A stretch of 64,000 nt of DNA from Nocardia otitidiscaviarum NBRC 14405 (GTDB taxonomy: Bacteria; Actinomycetota; Actinomycetes; Mycobacteriales; Mycobacteriaceae), in assembly GCF_000308635.1 (NCBI RefSeq), contig NZ_BAGD01000106.1, positions 237,358 to 301,357 of the forward strand, read 5' to 3'. Below, piece after piece: positions 8,524-17,946 of the stretch. Made by a program: the position numbers and the translations under genes. The notes below the pieces were generated by a model. The model did not search any database, was not told the DNA's origin, and saw nothing but the letters and a program-made list of their open reading frames with translations. Position 1 is the first letter of the stretch. The number at the start of each line of letters is the position of its first letter.

Positions 8524-9588
8524 TCATCGACGGCGTGAGCGGCCGGTGATCGACCGAGGAGTCCGGTCGATCACCGATGCACCGTCCACGACGGGCGACG
8601 AGATCCGTTCGGAGGCTTGATGGTTCGCGCGGGAGCGGGTGGTGGTGGGAGTTTCGCCGGTGTGGCGGCGGTAGATGCGGCGGAAGGCGGCGGGGTCGGC
8701 GTAGCCGACGGCGGCGGCTACGGCGTCGATGGGGTCGCGGGTGGTGGTGAGCAGGGTGGCGGCGTGGCCGACGCGCAGGCGGTGGACGAATTCGGTGGGG
8801 GTGATGCCGAGATGCTCGTGGGTGCGGCGGGTCAGGGTGCGCGGGGAAACGGCTGCGGCGCTGGCCAATTCGGTCAGGGTCAGTTGGCGGTGGAGATGGG
8901 TGGTGACATGTTGTTCGACGGCGCGCAGAGTGGGGTCGGAGGCGCGCAGGTGCTCGAGGACCATGTAGCGCGACTGCGACATGCGGGCGTCCAGGACCAG
9001 GTAGCGGGCCACCCGGTGAGCCAGATCGGGACCGGACAGCCGGGCCAGCAGAGCGAGGACCAGGTCGGCGTGCGCGAAGGCCGCGCCAGCGGTGAGGACG
9101 GAGCCGCCGTCCACCACCATACGGTCGGCGCGGACGGTGATGTCGGGATGCATCCTGGTGAACAGCGGGGCCAGCCACCAGGTGGTGGTCGCCTCGCGCC
9201 CCGCGAGCAGACCGGCGGCGGCCAGCACGAAGGTGGCCGAGCACGAGGCGGCCACCGTGGCACCGTTCGCGGCGGCGTCGCGAATCAGGTCGATGGCGCG
9301 CAGCGTGTCGGGGCGGGCCAGCAAGGCGCGCACGCGGGATGCGCTGGCGGCCGACGGACCGGGTAGCACCAGCACATCGCCCGGCCCGAATTCATTGCCT
9401 ACCAGGGGGATACGATTCGTCACCGCGATATCGCGCCCGGTGCCGGACCGCACCGGGTCGCCGTCCACCGATACCACCCGCTGGCGCAGACGGAGATCGT
9501 CGGCGAACCCGGCCGCCGTATCGACGACGTCGATCCCCAACCCCAGCGCGCCCTCCAGCACTCCGTCCAACACCAGGTGGGTGATCAT
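8524..9588 (-). CDS. GlxA-like transcriptional regulator (DJ-1/PfpI plus AraC HTH)
   Basis: A 354-residue regulator. The N-terminal 180 residues form a DJ-1/PfpI-like domain with a nucleophile-elbow Cys (AASCSATFVLAAAGLL). The C-terminal AraC/XylS double HTH (LTLTELASAAAVSPRTLTR, then IDAVAAAVGYADPAAFRRIY) spans about 215-315. The last 40 residues are Arg/Ser-rich and unusual for the family. It is divergent from the dienelactone hydrolase-like gene, its likely target, with about 65 bp between starts. The effector is unknown. Confidence 0.85.
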   Translation of the reverse strand: MITHLVLDGVLEGALGLGIDVVDTAAGFADDLRLRQRVVSVDGDPVRSGTGRDIAVTNRIPLVGNEFGPGDVLVLPGPSAASASRVRALLARPDTLRAIDLIRDAAANGATVAASCSATFVLAAAGLLAGREATTTWWLAPLFTRMHPDITVRADRMVVDGGSVLTAGAAFAHADLVLALLARLSGPDLAHRVARYLVLDARMSQSRYMVLEHLRASDPTLRAVEQHVTTHLHRQLTLTELASAAAVSPRTLTRRTHEHLGITPTEFVHRLRVGHAATLLTTTRDPIDAVAAAVGYADPAAFRRIYRRHTGETPTTTRSRANHQASERISSPVVDGASVIDRTPRSITGRSRRR

Positions 9589-9664
9589 ATGGCGAGATTA
9601 GACCGAAGTATGGCGTTCCGGTCAATGGTGGAGCCGGTCCGACACCGGCAGGGTGCACATCGTG

Positions 9665-10474
9665 ATGAGACATTCCTCGGATGATCCGCTCGACGACTTC
9701 ACGCGCCGGGAGATCACCCTCGACGACACCACCCGTACGGTCCGGGTGAGCGGCACCGGCCCCGCGGTGATCGTGATGGCGGAGATGCCGGGCATCAGTC
9801 CGGACGTGGCCCGCTTCGCGCGGTGGGTGCGCGCCGCCGGGCTCACCGTCTACCTGCCCTCGCTGTTCGGTCGCGACGGCGCGTATCCACACGCCGACGA
9901 AGGGGCCGAGGTTTTCCGGAAGGTCTGTGTCAGTGCGGAATTCCGCGCGTTCGGCGCGGGAAGGTCCAGCGCGGTCACCGGATGGCTGCGCGCGCTGGCC
10001 CGCCTCGCCCACGAGGAATGCGGCGGACCGGGCGTCGGCGCGCTGGGCATGTGCTTCACCGGCAATTTCGCACTCACCATGATGCTGGAGCCCACGACGC
10101 TCGCGCCGGTCCTGTGCCAGCCCTCGCTCCCCCTCGACGATCCCGGCGGACTGGAGATCTCCCCCGAGGAGCTGTCCACCATCCGACAGCGCCTGGACCG
10201 CGACGACCTCACCGTGCGCGCCTGCCGCTTCGCGGGTGACCGCTTCTGCACCGCCCAGCGCTTCGCCGCCTACGCCGCGGCACTCGGCCCCCGCTTCGAA
10301 CCCCGCGTCCTCCCCGACTCGGCGGCGAATCCGGCCCCACCGCCCTTCTTCGCCCAGCATGTCGCCAGCCCGCACAGCGTCGTCACCGCCCACCTCGTCG
10401 ACGCCGAGGGCGAGCCCACCACGCGGGCGCGCGACGAGATCATCGCCTTCCTCACCGAGCGACTCACGGGGTAA
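9665..10474 (+). CDS. dienelactone hydrolase family protein
   Basis: An alpha/beta hydrolase of the dienelactone hydrolase family, about 269 residues from ATG 9665 (GTG 9653 is an alternative, adding four residues). The nucleophile elbow is GALGMCFTGNFAL with Cys, as in classical carboxymethylenebutenolidases. VYLPSLFGRDG precedes it and the C-terminal HLVDAEGEPTTRA region probably carries the His. It is divergent from the GlxA-like regulator. Its stop overlaps the convergent isochorismatase-family gene by 11 bp. Confidence 0.85.
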   Translation: MRHSSDDPLDDFTRREITLDDTTRTVRVSGTGPAVIVMAEMPGISPDVARFARWVRAAGLTVYLPSLFGRDGAYPHADEGAEVFRKVCVSAEFRAFGAGRSSAVTGWLRALARLAHEECGGPGVGALGMCFTGNFALTMMLEPTTLAPVLCQPSLPLDDPGGLEISPEELSTIRQRLDRDDLTVRACRFAGDRFCTAQRFAAYAAALGPRFEPRVLPDSAANPAPPPFFAQHVASPHSVVTAHLVDAEGEPTTRARDEIIAFLTERLTG

Positions 10475-11069
10475 GCGCGTCGACCGACGGCACGACCACA
10501 CCGAACAGGTCGCCGATGGCGGTGAGGGCGGCGGTCTGTAAATCAGCCGCGGACACCGTGGTGCCGTCCGGACCCGACAGCGGCCGGGTGGCGGTCGCGT
10601 CGGCGACGACGGTGGGTCGGTAGCCGCGGTAGCAGGCCCCCTCCGCGGTGAACTGCACGCACATATGTGTCATGAATCCGGCGAGCACCAACTCCGTTCC
10701 GGAGCCGAGCCGGCGCAGCGCATCCGCGAGTTCGGTGTCATGGAATCCGTTCGGCACCCGCTTGACCACCACCGGCTCCCCCGGCAGCGGCGCTACGGCG
10801 GGGTGGATCGCGCCGATGTCCGCGCGAATATCGTACGGGCCGCCGGGCCCGCCGTCGTTGACGATGTGCACGATCGGGCGGCCCAAGTCCCGGGCCGCCG
10901 CCAGCAGCCGCGCCGCCGCGGCCAGGGCCGCGTCGGCGTCCGGGAGCGCCATGACGCCGGTGGTGTAGGTGTTCTGGAAGTCGATCATCACCAGCGTGGC
11001 CTCGGCGAGCCGGGGCGGCTGCGAGTCGAGGCCGCTGACGGTGCGCAGAGTCGGTGCGGCACTGGTCAT
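10464..11069 (-). CDS. isochorismatase-family cysteine hydrolase
   Basis: A 201-residue cysteine hydrolase (isochorismatase/nicotinamidase superfamily). The catalytic triad is visible: Asp in VMIDFQNTY, Lys in VVKRVPNGF and Cys in GFMTHMCVQF. The substrate is not determined by the sequence. I chose ATG 11069 (MTSAAPTLRT) over the upstream ATG at 11120, because GAAGGGACAC lies just ahead of it. It is divergent from the FtrA/GlxA-like regulator at 11194, which probably controls it. Confidence 0.85.
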   Translation of the reverse strand: MTSAAPTLRTVSGLDSQPPRLAEATLVMIDFQNTYTTGVMALPDADAALAAAARLLAAARDLGRPIVHIVNDGGPGGPYDIRADIGAIHPAVAPLPGEPVVVKRVPNGFHDTELADALRRLGSGTELVLAGFMTHMCVQFTAEGACYRGYRPTVVADATATRPLSGPDGTTVSAADLQTAALTAIGDLFGVVVPSVDALTP

Positions 11070-11193
11070 CTCGGTGTGTCCCTTCGGTGGGTGAACTTGA
11101 CGGAGTTCACGATCGCGCATCCCGAACGCACTCGACAGTGGCTTACGTGCCTACAATCGACGGAATCGGGCCATCGATAGCGGAAGGGTCGCC

Positions 11194-12165
11194 GTGGATG
11201 TGATCGCGGTCGTGGCGTTCGACGGGATCAATCCGTTCCACCTGTCGGTGCCGTGTCTGGTGTTCGGGGCCGAGCAGCCGTCGTCGGAGCTGCCGCCGGT
11301 CGAGGTCCGGGTGTGCACGCCCGACGCGGCTCCGATCGTGACGACCGCCGGGTTCACGGTGTCGACCGGTTTCGGCCTGGAGGAGATCGCGGACGCCGCG
11401 ATGGTGATCGTGCCGAGCTGGCCCGATCCGGAGTTGGCCGCGCCGACCGAGATACTCACGGCGATTCGGACGGCACACGACCGTGGCGCCCGGGTGGTCG
11501 GGCTGTGTCTGGGGGCGTTCGTGGTGGCGGACACCGGATTGCTGAACGGTCGCCCCGCCGCCACACACTGGAAGTGGGCCGAGGTGTTCGCACGGCGATT
11601 TCCGCAGGTGCTGCTGGATCGGGAATCGCTGTATGTCGACGACGGGGATATCGTCACCTCGGCGGGCACCACGGCCGCCATCGACACCTGCCTGCATCTG
11701 CTGCGCGGCCAGCACGGCGCCGAACTCGCCAATCGGGTGGCGCGACGGCTGGTCATGCCGCCGCATCGGGCGGGCGGACAGGCGCAGTTCATCGAACACC
11801 CGTTGCCGCCAACGGATTCGGAACATCCGCTGGCGGCCACGCTGCACTGGACGATCGAGCATCTGAACGAGGAGCTGACCGTCGACCGGTTGGCCGCGCA
11901 TGCCGCCATGAGTCGCCGCACCTTCACCCGACACTTCCGAAAGACCATGGGCACCGGCGCCGGTGACTGGATCGCCACCCAGCGCGTCGCCCTGGCGCAG
12001 CGGTTGCTCGAGACCACCGACCTCACCGTCGAACGCATTGCCGAGCGGTGCGGGTTCGGCAGCGCGGTGACCATGCGCGAACAGTTCGCGCGCACGCTCG
12101 GCACCACGCCCTCGGCGTATCGCGGCGCCTTCCGGGGGCCGGAGCCGGTCTCCGGGCGGCGCTAG
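11194..12165 (+). CDS. GlxA/FtrA-like transcriptional regulator
   Basis: A 323-residue regulator with an N-terminal DJ-1/PfpI-type domain (VAFDGINPFHLSVPCLVFG, then the nucleophile region VVGLCLGAFVVADTGLL) and a C-terminal AraC HTH (LTVDRLAAHAAMSRRTFTR and LTVERIAERCGFGSAV). It is a second regulator of this type within 3 kb, similar in architecture to the one at 8524 but not a close copy. It is divergent from the isochorismatase-family gene. Its stop overlaps the convergent CocE gene by 4 bp. Confidence 0.85.
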   Translation: MDVIAVVAFDGINPFHLSVPCLVFGAEQPSSELPPVEVRVCTPDAAPIVTTAGFTVSTGFGLEEIADAAMVIVPSWPDPELAAPTEILTAIRTAHDRGARVVGLCLGAFVVADTGLLNGRPAATHWKWAEVFARRFPQVLLDRESLYVDDGDIVTSAGTTAAIDTCLHLLRGQHGAELANRVARRLVMPPHRAGGQAQFIEHPLPPTDSEHPLAATLHWTIEHLNEELTVDRLAAHAAMSRRTFTRHFRKTMGTGAGDWIATQRVALAQRLLETTDLTVERIAERCGFGSAVTMREQFARTLGTTPSAYRGAFRGPEPVSGRR

Positions 12166-14060
12166 TCCGGGGACACCGCCAGGTAGGTGAGGTAGCTGGG
12201 ATGGTCGGGGTCGAGAACTATGGTCTGGCCGTTGATCTTTCGTTTCACCGTGGGCGGCAGGAAGTGCCGGGGGACGCTGGTGGGTGCCACGGCGACGCGC
12301 AGGCGATGACCGGCGCGCAGGACCGCCTCGGTGGCGTTGATCTCGATATCCATGTCGAAGGGCTCCCCCGGCACCACCGGCAGCACCGAATCCGCGCGCA
12401 GCGTGTGATGCGGGAACACCAGTTCCCCGTTCACGTAGCGGCTGCGCTGCTCGTCGATCGCGCGCAGTGAGGACAGCAGTGCGCCCCGGGTGAGCACGGC
12501 CGAGGTACCGTCGGGCTCCACATCGGTGACGGTGACCGACCAGAAGGCGTCCGTCCCATGGGCTTCCACTCGCAGATGCACCGTGAGCGGACCGGACAGC
12601 ACCAGATCGGAATCCAGCGGTTCGGTGGTGAAGGTGACGGCGGTGGCCTCCGCGCGACGGTCGTCGGTGCCGAAGCGGCGGCCGAACAGGGTGGCCAGAC
12701 CCAGGGACATGAGCGCGGTATTGCCGGAGGCCAGGCTGCCGCGGGCGGTGGGCAGCGGCAACCGGGTGATCTCCTCGGGCGGAAGGGAATCCAGTGAGGC
12801 ATCGGTGTCGGCGTGGTCGGCGGCGCCGCTCGGCCGCGCCGTGAGGTACAGCCGCCGCACCTCGGCGGCGGGATCAGGGAACCGGGTCCGCGACACCCAT
12901 CCGCCGCCGCCCTGCCGCCGCACGGTCACCGGCCCGTACCCGTCGATGCCGTTGTCGATTCCCTTGAGCCACTTGTCGAACCACGCGCACTGCAGTTCGT
13001 CCAGGGCGGGCGGGTTGCCGGCCGCGCCGAATCCGCTGCCGACGCTGATGTGGTAGCCGTCGTCGACGAGCACCTGCTTGGCGCCGTCGGTCAACGCGAG
13101 CCGGTCGAACATGTGGAAGTTGGAGCGGTTGTAGACGTCGTGCCAGGCGCCGTGGATCCAGGTGGCCGCCGTGACGTCCTCGAAACGGGGCAGCCGGGCC
13201 GCCCACCGGTCGTTGAGGAAGCCGTCGGGATGACCGTCGCCGGTGGCGATGCGGGCGGCCAAGCCCAAACCGCTCGCCGGATAGCGGAACCGATCCCGCA
13301 GGTACGGCCGCAGCACCTGGTTGCGGACCATGCCGCGCGGGGAGGGCACGAACTTCCCGGCGTTCACCGCCGCCAGCCACACCGCCATGCCGGGCGTCGG
13401 CACACCGCCGGTGAGCCCCAGCTCCCGCACCGGGTCCTCACCGGCGACGATGGCGAAGACGGCGTCGAGCCCCTCCGGCCGCTGCCCCGCCGCGATCAGG
13501 GCGGCGATGCCGCCATAGGAGATGCCCGTGATCGCGAGATGTCCATCGCACCAGGGCTGTTCCCGAATCCACCGCAGCACCTCGACATAGTCCTGATGTT
13601 CGCGCGGACTGAAGAAATCCCAGGTGCCGGTGGAGGAACCGGTACCGCGCACATCGACCACCAGATCGGCGTATCCGCGCGACACCAGCGTGCGGTTGGA
13701 CGCCCATACGTCCACCGCGCCCCCGGCCGGGGTGTGCAGCAGGTCGCGGCCGCGGAAGCGACGCCGATCCGACGGCCGCACCGCGTTTCCCGCACGCCGC
13801 GCCACCCGCCCGAACCGCCCGGCGACTCGATTGCCCATCCGGTTGTACGGCGTGAAGTTCACGACCACCGGAAACGCCTCGGGCACCACCTCGGTGCGCC
13901 GGTAGGCGGGTCGGGTCAGATCGGCGCACAACACCGCGCCGTCCGACATGGGGATCGTGACCGTGGTGTCCACGTGCACGGTGGGATACCGCTCCGGGCC
14001 GATGTCGAACCGGGTGTCGGGCGGTAGGGGTACGGGAGCCGGGGTGATGGGCGCGGCCAT
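12162..14060 (-). CDS. CocE/NonD family hydrolase (X-Pro dipeptidyl-peptidase-like)
   Basis: A 632-residue serine hydrolase of the CocE/NonD or X-prolyl dipeptidyl-peptidase S15 family. The nucleophile elbow GISYGGIAAL is at about residue 160-170, DVRGTGSSTG precedes it, the HGAWHDVYN segment follows and YHISVGSG may carry the catalytic His. The C-terminal 220 residues form the jelly-roll PepX_C domain. No signal peptide is obvious. I chose ATG 14060, preceded by AGAGG at about 8 nt, over 14093. Substrate (ester or acyl-peptide) unknown. Confidence 0.85.
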   Translation of the reverse strand: MAAPITPAPVPLPPDTRFDIGPERYPTVHVDTTVTIPMSDGAVLCADLTRPAYRRTEVVPEAFPVVVNFTPYNRMGNRVAGRFGRVARRAGNAVRPSDRRRFRGRDLLHTPAGGAVDVWASNRTLVSRGYADLVVDVRGTGSSTGTWDFFSPREHQDYVEVLRWIREQPWCDGHLAITGISYGGIAALIAAGQRPEGLDAVFAIVAGEDPVRELGLTGGVPTPGMAVWLAAVNAGKFVPSPRGMVRNQVLRPYLRDRFRYPASGLGLAARIATGDGHPDGFLNDRWAARLPRFEDVTAATWIHGAWHDVYNRSNFHMFDRLALTDGAKQVLVDDGYHISVGSGFGAAGNPPALDELQCAWFDKWLKGIDNGIDGYGPVTVRRQGGGGWVSRTRFPDPAAEVRRLYLTARPSGAADHADTDASLDSLPPEEITRLPLPTARGSLASGNTALMSLGLATLFGRRFGTDDRRAEATAVTFTTEPLDSDLVLSGPLTVHLRVEAHGTDAFWSVTVTDVEPDGTSAVLTRGALLSSLRAIDEQRSRYVNGELVFPHHTLRADSVLPVVPGEPFDMDIEINATEAVLRAGHRLRVAVAPTSVPRHFLPPTVKRKINGQTIVLDPDHPSYLTYLAVSPD

Positions 14061-14240
14061 GGAGCATCCTCTCGACATCGTTGTCTGGGCCACGATGGCC
14101 CGATCGCCGATTAATCAACGGTAATGTCGAGCGAATGTGCCTGTCTACTGGTTGATTCATCCGTCTCAGACGATTACGGTCCGTTATGTGTTCCGTCACG
14201 GGTTGACCTCAACCCAGGTTGAGGGGGGAGGCTCGACCGC

Positions 14241-14906
14241 ATGAACCCGTCAGTCGAAACCTGGAATGCCGTCTACGACAACGACACCGCGCCCTGGGTG
14301 ATCGGAGAACCACAGCCCGCCATCGTGGCCCTCGAGCGCGCGGGCTGGATCCGCGGGCGGGTACTCGACCCCGGCAGCGGGGCCGGTGAGCACACCATCC
14401 TGCTCACCCGCCTGGGCTACGACGTGCGCGGGGTGGACCTGTCCCCCAGCGCGGTGGAATACGCGCGGCGCAACGCCGCGACACAGGGCGTGCCGTCGGC
14501 GCGCTTCGACGTGGCCGACGCGCTGCGCTTGGCCGAATCCGAGGCACTCGCCGTGAACGGGCGACCACCCGCCTTCGACACCATCGTCGACAGCGCGCTG
14601 TTCCACATCTTCGGCGAGGAACCGGAACTGCGCGCCGAGTACGTGCGCAGCCTGCACTCGGTGTGCGAGCCCGGCGGGCGGCTGCACCTCCTGGCGCTGT
14701 CGAATCGCGAGCCCGGCATCGGCCCCCGCATCGGCGACGACATCATCCGCGAATCGTTCACCGACGGTTGGGAACTGGAGGAGCTGAGCCCGTCCCGCTA
14801 TCTCGGCCGGGTCACCGAACCGGTGGCGGAAGAGGCACAGGGACTCCAGGTACGGGACGGTCGGGTGAACGTGGCCGCCTGGCTGGCCCGCCTGCGCCGC
14901 TTGTGA
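14241..14906 (+). CDS. class I SAM-dependent methyltransferase
   Basis: A 221-residue Rossmann-fold methyltransferase. Motif I is VLDPGSGAGEHT and the acidic ribose-binding end of strand 2 is VRGVDLSPSAV. The N-terminal WNAVYDNDTAPWVIGEPQPA segment resembles thiopurine S-methyltransferase (TPMT)-like proteins, so a small thiol or metalloid substrate is possible. Unlinked to its neighbours. Ribosome binding is weak (GAGGGGGGAGG about 12 nt upstream). Confidence 0.85.
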   Translation: MNPSVETWNAVYDNDTAPWVIGEPQPAIVALERAGWIRGRVLDPGSGAGEHTILLTRLGYDVRGVDLSPSAVEYARRNAATQGVPSARFDVADALRLAESEALAVNGRPPAFDTIVDSALFHIFGEEPELRAEYVRSLHSVCEPGGRLHLLALSNREPGIGPRIGDDIIRESFTDGWELEELSPSRYLGRVTEPVAEEAQGLQVRDGRVNVAAWLARLRRL

Positions 14907-14985
14907 CACGCCGCTGCGGTCCGGAGCAGTCCTGCGGCACACCGTGAGTGCGGTCGGCGCGGCTGCCCGGCGCGGCTCCGAACAC

Positions 14986-15762
14986 TCAGGCGGTGCGCAC
15001 CGACCGCCGCGCCTCCGGCTCACCCGATGCCCCGACCAGTTCGGCGAAGCGGGCGACCACCTTGGCGTGGTACATCTCGAACAGGTCCTCGAACAGTGCG
15101 AGCTGCGCCGCGCTCGGCCCGCCGTCGGACTCCCACACCGCCAGCAGCGCCCGCCACACCAGGACGTGCAGGTCGGGTCCGGCGGCGTAGTACGCGGCGA
15201 CCGCCGCGGGTACGTCCAGCACCGTCTCGCCGATGGAATTCAGCACGGCCCGGCGCAGACCGTGGTCGAGCACGGTGAGCAGCCGTCGCACCAGATCCAG
15301 TTCCAGGGCGAGCATGGCGCGATGATCCGGCTCGGGGGTGCGGGCCAGGGTTTCCAGCTCGTCCACGGCGGCCGTCAGCTCGCCCGGATGGAGTCGCTCC
15401 GCGCCGTCCGTGTAGGCCACGAGGGCATCGAGGACGATGCCGCGTTCCTCGGCCACGATGTCGCGGAACATCTCCGCGGCCACCTCGGGCGTGCCCAGCG
15501 ACAATTGGAAGACCCGACGGTAGACCTCCGCGCCCCCGTCCGCGCGCACATCCCGAATCACGAAACCCTTGCCCCGATACGCCTGCGCGAACCCGTAGGA
15601 CTCCAGTCTGCCGAGCACCAGCTGCGCGGTGGCCCGGTTCATCTCGAACTCCTCCGCGACCTGCCGCACCGAGGGCATGAGGTCACCCGCTTCGTAGTCC
15701 CCCGCGACGACGCGACGAGCCAGCTCGTCCGCGACATCGGCGACCACCGTCTGGGCTCCCAT
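14986..15762 (-). CDS. GntR-family transcriptional regulator (FadR-like)
   Basis: A 258-residue regulator. Residues 5-72 are the winged-helix GntR domain (VADELARRVVAGDYEAGDLM, PSVRQVAEEFEMNRATAQLV). The rest is an all-helical effector domain similar to the FCD domain of FadR-type members, though I cannot trace the metal-binding His set. The upstream neighbour (aminotransferase-like, divergent about 180 bp away) is a possible target. Confidence 0.8.
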   Translation of the reverse strand: MGAQTVVADVADELARRVVAGDYEAGDLMPSVRQVAEEFEMNRATAQLVLGRLESYGFAQAYRGKGFVIRDVRADGGAEVYRRVFQLSLGTPEVAAEMFRDIVAEERGIVLDALVAYTDGAERLHPGELTAAVDELETLARTPEPDHRAMLALELDLVRRLLTVLDHGLRRAVLNSIGETVLDVPAAVAAYYAAGPDLHVLVWRALLAVWESDGGPSAAQLALFEDLFEMYHAKVVARFAELVGASGEPEARRSVRTA

Positions 15763-15945
15763 CGCATCGTCCTTCCTGCCGATTCAACGTCTGAGACAGT
15801 CTAGCGCCCCGGGAGCAACTCACCGCCACATCCGGGCGTGGGGCTGCGCACAACCCGGCGCGCCGGGCTATACAACCGGCGATTCGGGCCAGATTCGCCG
15901 TGCTGGCTCTTGTCGCCGCCGCCCGGCCGCTCGCACGATGAGGGG

Positions 15946-16998
15946 ATGCCAGCCGAATCCGCCCTGCTGCCGTCCTCGGTCCGGGAAGCATTCGCACCCG
16001 CCGTCACCTACCTGAACGCCGCCAGCTACGGCCTGATGCCGGTCACCGCGGTGGACGCGGCCGGAGCCGCCGAACGGGAACGCATGCGCGGCGAATTCGA
16101 CATTCCCGCCGTCGACGCCGTGGCCGCCTCCTGCCGGGCGTCGTTCGCGCGACTAATCGGAATGCGGGCCGATCAGGTGGCCCTCGGATCGCAGGTGTCG
16201 CAACTGGTGGGCCTGGTGGCCGCGAGCCTGCCCGCGGGCGCGCACGTGCTCGTGCCCGAGGGGGAGTTCACCTCGGTGCTGTGGCCGTTCCTGGCCCGGC
16301 CCGAGCTGCATGTGCGCACCGCCGCACTGGCCGATCTCCCGGAAGCCGTTCGCCCGCAGGACGATCTGGTGGCCGCCGCGGCGGTGCAGTCCGCCGACGG
16401 CGCGGTGCTCGATCTGCCCGCCACCGTCGCCGCCGCCCGAACCCACGGGGCGCGAACGCTGTTCGATCTGAGCCAGGCCGCGGGCTGGTACCCGGTGCAC
16501 GACACCGGGGCCGACTGGGTGGTCAGCGTCGGATACAAGTGGCTGCTCGGCGCGAAGGGCACCGCCTACCTCGCGGGCACCGACGAGGCACTGAACACGC
16601 TGCGCCCCTTGGCCGCCGGTTGGTACTCGGGCTTCGATCCGTGGCAGACCTGTTACGACGGCCCGCTGCGGCAGGCCGAGGACGCCCGCCGCTTCGACGT
16701 CTCCCCCGTCTGGCCCGCCGTGCTGGCGCAGCGCCCGGCGTTCGACCTCATCGAGGCCGTCGGCATCGAGGCCATCCACCGCCACGATGTCGCACTGGCC
16801 AACCGGCTGCGCGCGGGTCTGGGCCTGCCCGAGGGCGATTCGGCGGTGGTCTCGCTCGCCGTCACCCCGGACACGCTGGAGCGGCTACGGGCGGCCAAGG
16901 TGGTGGGCTCGCTGCGCGCCGGACGGCTGCGACTGGCCTGCCACCTGTACAACACCGAGGACGATGTCGACCGCGCCCTGAACGTGCTGCACGGCTAG
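15946..16998 (+). CDS. aminotransferase class V-fold PLP enzyme
   Basis: A 350-residue PLP-dependent enzyme of the NifS/SufS/isopenicillin-N-epimerase type. SVGYKWLLGAKGTAYLA carries the PLP Lys, and LFDLSQAAGWYPV supplies the PLP-binding Asp and Gln. The N-terminal TYLNAASYGLMP pattern is typical of class V proteins annotated as selenocysteine lyase/cysteine desulfurase-like, but no catalytic Cys loop is obvious. The start is chosen at ATG 15946, where GAGGGG is immediately adjacent, an unusually short spacing, so the start is not certain. It is convergent with 17000. Confidence 0.8.
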   Translation: MPAESALLPSSVREAFAPAVTYLNAASYGLMPVTAVDAAGAAERERMRGEFDIPAVDAVAASCRASFARLIGMRADQVALGSQVSQLVGLVAASLPAGAHVLVPEGEFTSVLWPFLARPELHVRTAALADLPEAVRPQDDLVAAAAVQSADGAVLDLPATVAAARTHGARTLFDLSQAAGWYPVHDTGADWVVSVGYKWLLGAKGTAYLAGTDEALNTLRPLAAGWYSGFDPWQTCYDGPLRQAEDARRFDVSPVWPAVLAQRPAFDLIEAVGIEAIHRHDVALANRLRAGLGLPEGDSAVVSLAVTPDTLERLRAAKVVGSLRAGRLRLACHLYNTEDDVDRALNVLHG

Positions 16999-16999
16999 C

Positions 17000-17407
17000 T
17001 CACGGCGTCAGCTCCACGCCGCGCAGCCGCAGATCGGCGGCGATCCACTCCACCCCGGCCTCGGTCGCCTCCAGGGTGTCCGGCCCGATCCAGCGGGCCA
17101 ATCCCCACAGCGTCAGCGCGGCCGCGACCGGACGCCACTCGGCGACGATCTGCGCCGGGGCCGCCTTGTGCCGGGGCGTGCCGCCGGCGTTCACGCTCGA
17201 CCCGCACACCAGCCGGTAGAGCAGACCGCGCAACCGGTGCGCCGGTTCGCGTTCCCGCGCGCCCGCGGGCTCCCCAGAGAGCGCCGCGGCGGAACCCCGC
17301 TGCGCCCTGGCCACGTGGTGGACCTCCTCCGGCGTCAGGAAGCGCCGCGACGTCATTTCCGCCACCCCCGACAGTTCGCGCTCCTGCCACACCCCGTTCG
17401 CCTTCAC
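17000..17407 (-). CDS. hypothetical protein
   Basis: A protein of about 135 residues with no recognised domain. It contains FLTPEEVHHVARAQRG and a C-terminal compact segment (VAAALTLWGLARWIGPDTLEA). A short Val/Lys start (GTG 17407), GTG/ATG 17434 or ATG 17356 are all possible. I favour 17407 because the VWQERELSGVAEMTSRRF segment looks globular. The stop is one base from the convergent aminotransferase stop. Function unknown. Confidence 0.5.
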   Translation of the reverse strand: MKANGVWQERELSGVAEMTSRRFLTPEEVHHVARAQRGSAAALSGEPAGAREREPAHRLRGLLYRLVCGSSVNAGGTPRHKAAPAQIVAEWRPVAAALTLWGLARWIGPDTLEATEAGVEWIAADLRLRGVELTP

Positions 17408-17946
17408 GACGCCACCGTATGCGAGCGCCGCCACCCCGACACGACCCCAACACCGTGGGCATCAGCCCCCTGGCGGGCGGGATGCTCGCGTAGTCGCCGC
17501 TTTCCGGTGCGCACCGCGGTGCACTCGCTACCTGAGCGTTCCGCGCCCGCCGCGCCCCACGCTGCGGCCTCGCACGGCACCCCCGGCCGTCGATTTCCGC
17601 CGCCGATCGGGAACAAGCCCACTCACCAGCGATTTCAGCTCCGACCACCAGCCCCTCGCAGCCGTGCTCCGCGAGTTCGGCGAGGGTGCCGGAGCGCACA
17701 TCGTCGCGGACGCGTGGCTCCTGCCGCCGGGACGTTCCGAAAGCTGCCGTGGCGAACGGCAATTCGGGCAGTGCGCCCACGACGTAGCGTCCGGGCCATT
17801 GCCGCGAGGCCGGGCGGCCGATACCCCATCGGCAGGCGCACCTGCCCGCCGACGGGATCCTCCACCCACGAGGGCGACGGCTGCGGGCCTCGGCATCGTC
17901 GCTGGGGCACTGTGGGATTCGCGGCGAGTGTGGTTGGGTTGTCGGG
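17408..17946. other. 540-bp interval without a convincing gene
   Basis: Between the hypothetical gene and the Ser/Thr kinase. The minus strand shows an open stretch (about 17570-17830) with non-random composition (RYVVGALPELPFATAAF, then TLAELAEHGCEGLVVG), but no start, ribosome binding site or family. It could be a decayed or very short gene; otherwise this is promoter DNA. Confidence 0.3.

Noticed and set aside
16995..17780. Minus-strand frame through the 17.4-17.9 kb interval
   Set aside because: Locally protein-like, but it runs over the hypothetical gene in another frame and has no start signal, so I kept only an uncertain note.
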